Shown piece by piece: positions 1-5,647 of a DNA stretch of 10,128 nt (within the stretch, counting starts at the first letter, position 1; each line of letters starts with the position of its first letter). The position numbers and the translations under genes were made by a program. Source of the DNA: Acidobacteriota bacterium. GTDB lineage: Bacteria > Acidobacteriota > Blastocatellia > Pyrinomonadales > Pyrinomonadaceae. Location: positions 1-10,128 of the forward strand of contig JAIVJP010000293.1 in NCBI GenBank assembly GCA_020199975.1. Reading direction: 5' to 3'. The notes under the pieces were generated by a model, which was not told the origin of the DNA, made no database searches, and worked only from the letters and a program-made list of their open reading frames with translations.

Positions 1-35
1 ATCCAAATGCGCATGGTGGGTAGGGGTCGAACAGA

Positions 36-64
36 AGGAGGCAGACGGCAGGAGCAGGAGGCAG
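36..64. repeat. Inverted copy of the 20-base heptamer-derived repeat
   Basis: The plus strand here matches, over 29 bases in a row, the reverse complement of the tandem array at 525-618. It holds most of one 20-base unit plus half of the next. It starts 9 bases downstream of the stop codon (73-75) of the frameshifted four-helix-bundle gene. With the array at 525-618 it forms a pair of inverted copies that bracket that gene. Confidence 0.85.
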
Positions 65-72
65 TCAGCCTG

Positions 73-410
73 TTACGAGAATCTTTCTGGATGTGCGATC
101 ATGCCGCCCAGCATACGACCGACTTCTTCGTAACCCATCCTGAGTTCCGATTCACGCTTTTTTGAGAGGTATCCACAACTTCTGCGAATTCAAGCCACAC
201 TTGGGTTTCAGTTCCTTCCCGATCCGCATCGGCCATCTTGCTAACAAACATCTTCGGGTAACGTTTCTTTCGATAGCCTTCACCGATGTTGGTAGCCACG
301 CTTCTGGATGCTCGCCGAATCTGATCTGTTAAAGAAAACTTTTCCTCTCTTGGAAAACGTTTTGATTCATGAAAAATCTCCATGGCCAGCTTAAAAGCCA
401 ACCGGTACAC
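73..410 (-). pseudogene. Frameshifted four-helix-bundle protein (S23 / 23S-IVS family)
   Basis: This is a member of the small four-helix-bundle family first seen in 23S rRNA intervening sequences and related to the Avd accessory proteins of diversity-generating retroelements; its cellular role is not known. The family signature SLTDQIRRASRSVATNIGEGY is followed by KRYPKMFVSKMADAD and ETQVWLEFA. Immediately after LEFA, near position 183, the family reading continues only in another frame: RSCGYLSKKRESELR, then GYEEVGRMLGGMIAHPERFS and a TAA stop at 73-75. One missing base explains this. Without the shift the first frame runs to 99 with an atypical tail. The start is also unclear: the only in-frame candidate is GTG at 408-410, while an ATG at 440-442 with a good AGGAG (spacing about 10) is out of frame, which may mark a second indel. 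Joined, it would be about 112 residues, near the family norm. A sequencing error is the alternative. Confidence 0.8.
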
Positions 411-474
411 CTTGAGATCTCTAAGCCTTGTGAGGTAGGCATAACTTTTCTGCTCCTTTTCTAGTTAGTGAGGT

Positions 475-1731
475 TTACTTTCCGTTACTCCGCTCGTTTT
501 CCTGCTCCTGTTTCCCGCTCGTGCTTCCTGCTCCTGCCGTCTGCCTCCTGCTCCTGCCGTCTGCCTCCTGCTCCTGCCGTCTGCCTCCTGCTCCTGCCGT
601 CTGCCTCCTGCTCCTGCCTCCTATTTCTGCGGCTTGCAAACAGAACTCGCGTATTGAGTCACTTACCTCTCCTACTGCCTCACTCGAGAGTTCTGCATAT
701 ATTGGAAGCGAGAGCACCTCGTTGCTGGCTTGCTCGCTGTGCGGGAAGTCGCCCACCTTGTAGCCCAGAGCACGGTAACCCGACTGCATGTGAACAGGAA
801 TCGGATAGTGAATGCCGGTTGAGATACCACGCGCTTTGAGATGCTCTACTAAGTTATCTCGCCGCGGAGCAAATACCGGGAAAATGTGGTAGACCGAGCG
901 AGTGTAAGGCATCTCTTCGAGCAGGCGCAGTCCCGTGTCTGCTACCGACGCGCGGTAGTTTGCAGCATGCTTGCGCCGGGCGGCGTTCCAATCGTCAAGG
1001 TGGCGCAACTTCACACCCAGCACCGCCCCTTGCATTCCTTCCATGCGGTAATTGTAGCCAACCGCGTCGTGGTGAAATTTCTGACTCTGTCCGTGATCGC
1101 GCAGTCGTCTGATAACCTCCGCGTATTCGATGTTATTCGTTACCACCGCTCCGCCCTCCCCGTATGCACCCAAGTTCTTTCCCGGATAAAAACTGAAACA
1201 AGCAAGGTTTCCGATGCTGCCCGCCCGTTGTCCTTTGTATTCGGCTCCATGGGCCTGGGCGGCATCTTCGATCACGATCAGGTCATGCCGGCTAGCGATC
1301 TCGAGAATCGAATCCATATCCGGGCAGGTTCCATACAAATGAACAGGCATGATCGCCTTCGTGCGGGGCGTGATTGCTGCTTCGAGGCGCGCCGGATCCA
1401 TGGTGCAGGAACGCGGATCGATATCGACGAGTACGGGGCGCGCCCCGGTGTAGCAGATAGCCGCCACACTGGCGACGAACGTATAGCTGACGGTGATAAC
1501 CTCGTCACCCGGTTTAACGCCGGCCGCAAGCAGCGCGAGATGAAGTGCGCTCGTGCCGGAGTTAACGCCCATGGCGTATCTCGTCTGACAATAGGTTGCA
1601 AAGTCGGACTCAAAAGCTTCCACCTTCTCGCCCAAAATAAACTGGCAGCTCTCCAAAATCTCTGCGATCGCCGCATCGATCTCATCTTTGATACTTAGAT
1701 ACTGGGCCTTTAAATCTACAAAAGGAATCAT
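475..1731 (-). CDS. DegT/DnrJ/EryC1 PLP sugar aminotransferase (WbpE/WlbC-like) with repeat-derived tail
   Basis: Fold-type I PLP aminotransferase of the nucleotide-sugar family. In this context it most likely aminates the 3-keto sugar made by the neighbouring dehydrogenase, using glutamate, to give UDP-2-acetamido-3-amino-2,3-dideoxy-glucuronate in the cytoplasm. Visible hallmarks are the N-terminal FVDLKAQY, GTSAL (59-63, phosphate binding), the aspartate of VIEDAAQAHGA (Asp156) and the Schiff-base lysine Lys185 in SFYPGKNLGA, followed by GEGGAVVTN. GIHYPIPVHMQ (306-316) is the usual C-terminal landmark. Family members end near residue 370; here residues 371-418 are extra and translated largely from the 20-base tandem repeat, giving a low-complexity R/G/Q/E/A tail. 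The ATG overlaps the upstream dehydrogenase stop by four bases (ATGA), indicating translational coupling. The family call is firm; the exact substrate is inferred from neighbours. Confidence 0.93.
   Translation of the reverse strand: MIPFVDLKAQYLSIKDEIDAAIAEILESCQFILGEKVEAFESDFATYCQTRYAMGVNSGTSALHLALLAAGVKPGDEVITVSYTFVASVAAICYTGARPVLVDIDPRSCTMDPARLEAAITPRTKAIMPVHLYGTCPDMDSILEIASRHDLIVIEDAAQAHGAEYKGQRAGSIGNLACFSFYPGKNLGAYGEGGAVVTNNIEYAEVIRRLRDHGQSQKFHHDAVGYNYRMEGMQGAVLGVKLRHLDDWNAARRKHAANYRASVADTGLRLLEEMPYTRSVYHIFPVFAPRRDNLVEHLKARGISTGIHYPIPVHMQSGYRALGYKVGDFPHSEQASNEVLSLPIYAELSSEAVGEVSDSIREFCLQAAEIGGRSRRQTAGAGGRRQEQEADGRSRRQTAGAGSTSGKQEQENERSNGK
525..618. repeat. Tandem 20-base repeat array inside the aminotransferase 3' end
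   Basis: Four identical head-to-tail copies of the unit CTCCTGCCGTCTGCCTCCTG (531-610) are flanked by partial copies on both sides (525-530 and 611-618). The unit divides into 7+7+6 bases (CTGCCGT, CTGCCTC, CTGCTC), so it looks like a degenerate heptamer repeat related to the array at 5582-5647. Read on the gene strand it contains no T and so cannot form a stop codon in any frame. Because 20 is not a multiple of three, the encoded peptide has a 20-residue period. Further degenerate copies extend to about 500. Confidence 0.95.
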
Positions 1732-2750
1732 TGTTTTTCTTCCACAATCTCGATCAGTTTCCCGCGCGCGCGAAGTGAGTGCTCTGCTGCTTCCACTATT
1801 TGTATCAACCTCAAGCCGGCATGCCCATCGGTTTCAGGCTGGGTACCGTTGTTTATGCAATCGATAAAGTGCAGTGCCTCGGTCAGCAAAGCCTCGGTTG
1901 CCTCCAGACGCGGTGCCCACATGTCTCCCGAGCGATAACTTACGAGCATTTCATATACAGCCTCAGGACTCTGAGAGACAGTAACGCCCCGGTCATAGAT
2001 CTTCACTTTCTCGCTGGGCTCGAGGTCGTCATAGAGAATCATTTTTTCACTGCCACCGATAAGCGTGTGCCGGACTTTAACAGGTGTGAGCCAATTGACA
2101 TGAACGTGGGCAATCTGCGGATTAGCAAAAAAGAGCGTGATGTAGGCGACATTTTCCGGTTGGCCGGGAATGTTGCTAATACCCGTGGCGGAAACGGCGA
2201 GAGCCCGCGAGGGCAGGACGTAGTCCATGATCGAGAGATCGTGAATTGCCAGATCCCAGATCACGTTCACGTCATGCTGAAACAGACCCAGGTTGACGCG
2301 TACGGCGTCGTAGTAATAGATCTCGCCGAGAGCATTGCTCGCAATCAGTTCACGAATTTTGCGCACCGCCCCGGTGTAGACGAACGTATGGTCGACCATT
2401 AGAACGCGCTGGCGACGAGTAGCCTCACACATCAGTTGGAGGGCTTGCTCAGAGGTTGACGCTAGGGGTTTCTCAACCAACACATGCTTGTTCGCACCTA
2501 GCGCCGCCATGGCCAACTCGAAATGTGACGAGACAGGTGTGGCGATTGCGACGGCGTCGATCTCCGGTTGGTTAAGCAGATCCTGCCAATTGGTGAGCGT
2601 CCTGATTGAAGGATATCGGCTCTGGACCATGGCCAATCGTTCCGGCCGCAGATCGCAAACAGCCGCGACCGTAGAGCCGTGCGCTTCCATGAAGTTGCGC
2701 GCCAGGTTGGGACCCCAGTAGCCGTAGCCGATTATTCCGACTCTTATCAT
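1728..2750 (-). CDS. Gfo/Idh/MocA NAD-dependent sugar dehydrogenase (WbpB/WlbA-like)
   Basis: NAD(P)-dependent oxidoreductase, 340 residues, normal length for the family. In this setting it most likely oxidises C3 of UDP-GlcNAc uronate to the 3-keto sugar used by the downstream aminotransferase. The N-terminal Rossmann motif is GIIGYGYWG (5-13), with the acidic residue closing the second strand in AAVCDLRPE (Asp33). The family signature EKP is at 93-95 (Lys94), and WDLAIHDLSI places the probable catalytic histidine at 170; both are expected for WlbA-type enzymes. The C-terminal half is the usual beta-sheet substrate domain. It follows the acyltransferase stop by 22 bases and overlaps the aminotransferase start by four (ATGA). 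The Shine-Dalgarno is weak. Other Gfo/Idh/MocA substrates such as inositol-type sugars are possible in principle, but the WbpD/WbpE-like neighbours argue for the diacetamido-uronate route. Confidence 0.92.
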   Translation of the reverse strand: MIRVGIIGYGYWGPNLARNFMEAHGSTVAAVCDLRPERLAMVQSRYPSIRTLTNWQDLLNQPEIDAVAIATPVSSHFELAMAALGANKHVLVEKPLASTSEQALQLMCEATRRQRVLMVDHTFVYTGAVRKIRELIASNALGEIYYYDAVRVNLGLFQHDVNVIWDLAIHDLSIMDYVLPSRALAVSATGISNIPGQPENVAYITLFFANPQIAHVHVNWLTPVKVRHTLIGGSEKMILYDDLEPSEKVKIYDRGVTVSQSPEAVYEMLVSYRSGDMWAPRLEATEALLTEALHFIDCINNGTQPETDGHAGLRLIQIVEAAEHSLRARGKLIEIVEEKQ

Positions 2751-2772
2751 GTTCTCATGATCTCATTACCCG

Positions 2773-3276
2773 TTAATCAACACTCGCTTCAACCGATTTT
2801 GAGCGATGACGCACGTCGCCGATTATGCGCGCGGGGACTCCGGCGACGATCGCATAGTCAGGTACATCGTGTGTAACCACGGCTCCAGCGCCGACCAGCG
2901 CGGATTTCCCGATGGTCACGCCAGAACCAATGGTCGCATTGCTGCCGATTGAGGCGCGACGCTTAACCCGCGTTTCTGCCACCTGCCAGTCGGATTCAGT
3001 TTGCAACGAGCCATCCTCATTCGCTGCGCGAGGATAACGGTCGTTGATAAACATCACGCCGTGGCCAACGAACACCTGGTCTTCAATCGTGACGCCCTCG
3101 CAGATGAAAGTGTGCGAAGAGATTTTGCAGCGCGCCCCTATCGAGGCGTTCTTTTGGATTTCGACGAACGCGCCGATTTTAGTTTCCGCGCCGATGGAGC
3201 AGCCATAGAGGTTGACTAAATCGGGTTGGAAGATCGTGACGCCGTCTCCCAATGTCACATCAGATGCGATCGGCAT
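2773..3276 (-). CDS. Left-handed beta-helix N-acetyltransferase (WbpD/WlbB-like)
   Basis: Hexapeptide-repeat acyltransferase, 167 residues. It probably transfers acetyl from acetyl-CoA to the 3-amino group of the UDP-2-acetamido-3-amino uronate, completing UDP-2,3-diacetamido-2,3-dideoxy-glucuronate. Hexad repeats run through most of the chain (VTLGDG, SIGAET, KIGAFV, SIGARC, KISSHT, FICEGV, then SIGSNA, TIGSGV, TIGKSA, LVGAGA). They are interrupted by the loop FINDRYPRA (77-84 region), characteristic of WbpD/WlbB relatives, and end with AIVAGVPARIIG (142-153), the usual close of a trimeric beta-helix enzyme. The chosen ATG is the only good start ahead of the first hexad. Its upstream side is odd: six bases before the ATG an inverted-repeat element begins, and no Shine-Dalgarno is visible, so normal expression is uncertain. 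The downstream gene follows after 22 bases. Confidence 0.9.
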   Translation of the reverse strand: MPIASDVTLGDGVTIFQPDLVNLYGCSIGAETKIGAFVEIQKNASIGARCKISSHTFICEGVTIEDQVFVGHGVMFINDRYPRAANEDGSLQTESDWQVAETRVKRRASIGSNATIGSGVTIGKSALVGAGAVVTHDVPDYAIVAGVPARIIGDVRHRSKSVEASVD

Positions 3277-3281
3277 TTTAT

Positions 3282-3418
3282 CTTTGGAGTGCGGCGCCTT
3301 GTCGCCGCTTTCGGTCGTGTTTTAAGCAAAACTGCGGTAATGAGATCGCAATGGACCCCGCCAAAGATCGTCTGAAGTATCTTAGGCCAAAGCGGCGACA
3401 AGCCGCCGCACTCCAAAG
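3282..3418. mobile_element. REPIN/MITE-like inverted-repeat element
   Basis: Two long arms in inverted orientation, 3282-3314 and 3387-3418, match except for one substitution and one extra base. They enclose about 72 bases. Each arm starts with CTTTGGAGTGCGGCG and itself contains GCGGCG...CGCCGC, so it can form its own short hairpin as well as a long cruciform. This is the layout of paired REP sequences (REPIN) or a MITE without coding capacity. It fills the space between the acyltransferase ATG (3276) and the stop codon of the M16 remnant (3419-3421) almost exactly. It could also act as a transcription barrier. Copy number elsewhere in the genome cannot be judged from one window. Confidence 0.85.
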
Positions 3419-4036
3419 TTACTTCAGCGGCATCCAGTAGTCGCGCGGGTAAATCCGGTACCAACGCACACCGACACCGTCTTTAAATACCCTTCGTAAG
3501 CCGTGAGCTGCGTCTCCGGCCCGATGACGTAGTAGATCCCGCCTTCGAAGTCAGGTGCCTTCACGCCCAGGCCGGGCAGGATGCGCTCGTAGACCCCCGC
3601 CATGCAGGCCAGGCAAACATCACCCAGCCAGGTTGCTGGGCGTTTTGATGGGGATACTCGACCAACCGAATCTCGAGGCTCGAATGCGCGCGCCGGTGTT
3701 GCCCTCGCCGAGCAGCAGATGCTCCTGCGTGTGTGGTTCGCCGCGATCTGACGTGGGGAATGAGTTGACCCACATCAGCGCCTGCGGAACTGACTGAAGC
3801 GCAAGAAAGTCGAGCGTGAAGCCGGTACGCTGGTGGCGAAAGCGCGCGCCGAATGCTTTGTCGGCATCGTTAAGGTATAGAGTCTCAGCGCGGAAGCCAT
3901 TGATGTTTTTTCCTTCGGTGAGCGCGTCTAATGAAAGATTGTTGGCTTGTTGAGCCATTGCTGCCAAAGGTATTCCGCTCGAAAGAATCGAAAAACAAAC
4001 CAGCATCGACAAAAACGAGGCACTCATTCCGTTCAT
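3419..4036 (-). pseudogene. Internally deleted M16-type metallopeptidase remnant
   Basis: Remnant of a large secreted M16 (insulinase/presequence-protease-like) zinc peptidase, normally around a thousand residues. The N-terminus is well kept: a good AGGAG six bases before the ATG at 4034-4036, a signal peptide ending near LAAMA/QQ (about residue 28), and SFPTSDRGEPHTQEHLLLG with the inverted zinc motif HxxEH (His102, Glu105, His106). Soon after, near 3675-3695, the frame changes and a segment from farther inside the protein appears (LEIRLVEYPHQNAQQPGWVM, ending FAWPA). Near 3600-3612 it jumps again to a C-terminal stretch (VYERILPGLGVKAPDFEGG, IYYVIGPETQLTAYEG), and a third frame change near 3465-3490 leads to RWYRIYPRDYWMPLK and TAA at 3419-3421. 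Thus both ends survive while most of the middle is missing. No active enzyme can be made. It starts 18 bases after the preceding gene's stop. Confidence 0.8.
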
Positions 4037-4054
4037 CTAAAACTCCTATCTCAA

Positions 4055-5242
4055 CTAAGACGATTCCCTCCGCTCTTCCTCTGAGAGGCGTGCAAGTGCA
4101 TAGAGCATCCAGGCTTCGGTCCAGCGCATGAACGGCGTGCGAACGGTGTAGAAACGACGCCGCTGGTAATAAAAGAAGCCGCGCTTGTCGCGCAGGTTGC
4201 GAACGGACCAGTGCGCGACCTTTAGCGCCAAAGCCATTGCGTCGCGATCTAGTCCGCGTAACTCCAGGAATGTGATGATGGCGGTGGCCGCCGCGTACGC
4301 ATCAGCGGGATAAAGCTCGTCATGGTAGTATTTCGGCCACCCATCCGCAAGAAAGAACCCATTGCGCCAGAATCTGTAGCCACGCTGCAACGCCTCGTTG
4401 AATTCCGTCGTTTGCGCTGCCTGGCAGTGATTAATGACTCTCGCCAGCGAGTTTAGTAAATACGCTGTGTGGAAATTATCTACCCATGCTTGTTTCTCTG
4501 CGGCGCCGTAGACCCACGAGCCATTTTCATGCTGCTGGTTAACAACATAACGCGCGGCCCGCACGGCCCACCAGCATAGTTCTTGCTCCCCGGTTATCGC
4601 GGCAACGCCGGCCAGAGTTTCGGCCGCCAGCAAACTGGCGTTGTAGATGCGATTCACGGTGCCGGGTGAGTAACTGAAGCAGACTTCGGTGTGCGTTTCT
4701 TCGCTGCGCTGGAGATCCTGAAGAATGAAGTCGCAGGCGCTGCGCGCAGTTCTAAGGTAGGTTTCATCATCGAACGCTTGTGCTGCTTCAATGAAGGCCC
4801 GAGCTGCGAACGCAGTTGGTACGATCGTGGGCGCACTTCGCGGCGCAAAGAACATTCGTGATTGCCAGTCGAAATTATAACCCCACGCCGCACCGCTCCA
4901 ACCTTCCAAACGCATGGAGAGAAGGTCCTTGAGCAGTTGGCGTGCCTCTTTCTCCGCCTCGTTTGTTTTAGAGCTGCGATAGTTCGCCAGAGCTGCGAGC
5001 GCAAACAGAGAAATGCCTTTGGAGTTTCTCCCCGCGGGGACGAGGCCAATACTCCTAAGGTTGACGGCAGAACGTTTCACGAGCTGCGTCCAGGCAAGAC
5101 GGGCCCGGCGGGAGTGTTTTAGAGGGGTTGCCTGAAATAGACGACTATTCAACGCATCAAAGGGATCCTGTCCGGAGAAGTTGTGTGTGCGGCACCATTG
5201 GAAGAGTTCCGTTAATGCCTCGTGAATAGTGGAATCGGGCAT
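4055..5242 (-). CDS. Six-hairpin (alpha/alpha)-barrel glycosidase-like protein of a polysaccharide locus
   Basis: A 395-residue soluble protein without a signal peptide or membrane segment. Repeating helical pairs rich in Ala, Trp and Tyr (for example VPTAFAARAFIEAAQ at 141-155, NASLLAAETLAGVAA at 201-215, DNFHTAYLLNSLARV at 255-269, YPADAYAAATAIITF at 311-325) are the pattern of an (alpha/alpha)6 toroid, as in six-hairpin glycosidases, polysaccharide lyases and terpene-cyclase-like proteins. Conserved-looking polar patches include GWSGAAWGYNFDWQSR (114-129), ENGSWVYG (239-246) and DGWPKYYHDELYP (300-312). I cannot name a catalytic residue or substrate. I recall relatives in polysaccharide clusters carrying unhelpful automatic names, so the function is best left open; a sugar-modifying or glycan-binding role is inferred from neighbours. 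No Shine-Dalgarno precedes the ATG; a truncated upstream reading frame stops just 7 bases before it, suggesting former coupling. Confidence 0.75.
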   Translation of the reverse strand: MPDSTIHEALTELFQWCRTHNFSGQDPFDALNSRLFQATPLKHSRRARLAWTQLVKRSAVNLRSIGLVPAGRNSKGISLFALAALANYRSSKTNEAEKEARQLLKDLLSMRLEGWSGAAWGYNFDWQSRMFFAPRSAPTIVPTAFAARAFIEAAQAFDDETYLRTARSACDFILQDLQRSEETHTEVCFSYSPGTVNRIYNASLLAAETLAGVAAITGEQELCWWAVRAARYVVNQQHENGSWVYGAAEKQAWVDNFHTAYLLNSLARVINHCQAAQTTEFNEALQRGYRFWRNGFFLADGWPKYYHDELYPADAYAAATAIITFLELRGLDRDAMALALKVAHWSVRNLRDKRGFFYYQRRRFYTVRTPFMRWTEAWMLYALARLSEEERRESS

Positions 5243-5249
5243 TGAAGAG

Positions 5250-5352
5250 TCAATCGGGGCACGCGGCCTGAGGGCGAAGGTTCAACACGATCGCATCTTC
5301 TGTCACTCGCAGCGATCCAATTCCAAAGGACGACTCAAGCTTAGCTAAGTCG
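5250..5352 (-). pseudogene. 3' end fragment of an unidentified gene
   Basis: An open stretch of about 33 codons on the gene strand, reading LAKLESSFGIGSLRVTEDAI then VLNLRPQAACPD and ending at TGA 5250-5252, seven bases before the six-hairpin gene's ATG. The 5' side is cut exactly where the inverted-repeat element (5353-5536) begins, and no start codon is available. The alternating hydrophobic pattern suggests beta-strands. The tight spacing to the next gene is what a former operon member would show. I do not recognise the family; it may also be a chance open frame. Confidence 0.35.
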
Positions 5353-5536
5353 CAGGAAGGCGGACCCTGTCCCCGCTCTTATTGGGACAACCAGCAGGTT
5401 GAGAGTAATAATTCAATTCATATTCACCCTCCAAAAAGAAGCTTTCGCATATGCCCGCAAGGGATAGGAACCTAAATCTTGCATGGATTGGCGAGTGGCA
5501 TTGAAGCTTGAGGCGGGGACAGGGTCCCACTTCCTG
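5353..5536. mobile_element. Inverted-repeat element with GGGGACAGGGTCC-type ends
   Basis: Outer arms of 24 bases, 5353-5376 and 5513-5536, are inverted copies matching at 22 of 24 positions and sharing the core CCTGTCCCCGC / GCGGGGACAGG. About 136 bases lie between, with no credible gene. The pattern resembles non-autonomous elements or paired REP sequences mobilised in trans by REP-associated tyrosine (Y1) transposases, but no transposase is present in the window. Its arms differ in sequence from those of the element at 3282-3418, so two families are represented. Confidence 0.7.
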
Positions 5537-5581
5537 ACTGCAAATTACCGTAGGGTTCTTCCTGCCGCCAACCACTTCCTG

Positions 5582-5647
5582 CTGTCTGCCTCCTGCTCCT
5601 GCCGACTGCCGACTGCCTACTGCCGACTGCCTACTGCCTACTGCCTA
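5582..5647. repeat. Heptamer tandem repeat at the amidotransferase 3' end
   Basis: Seven perfect head-to-tail copies of the heptamer CTGCCGA or CTGCCTA occupy 5599-5647. They are preceded at 5582-5598 by a stretch matching the 20-base unit found at 531-610. On the gene strand the unit reads T[AC]GGCAG. One TAG within it (5631-5633) is the stop codon of the asparagine-synthase-like gene. The join of both repeat types in one array shows that they belong to the same family. Confidence 0.95.

Noticed and set aside
73..442. Diversity-generating retroelement (because the four-helix family is related to Avd)
   Set aside because: No reverse transcriptase and no template/variable repeat pair is present in the window; the repeats here are simple tandem units.
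525..618. CRISPR array
   Set aside because: The units are contiguous 20-base tandem copies with no unique spacers and no cas genes nearby.
468..839. Plus-strand open frame rich in Cys, Leu, Pro and Ser across the repeat
   Set aside because: Low-complexity translation of the tandem array on the strand opposite a well-supported aminotransferase gene.
886..1698. Long plus-strand open frame of 270 codons
   Set aside because: Entirely antisense to the aminotransferase, with no recognisable motif; it is a shadow of codon bias in the real gene.
3255..3464. Small open frames on both strands across the inverted-repeat element
   Set aside because: They are translations of the repeat arms and flanks, with no ribosome site or conserved content.
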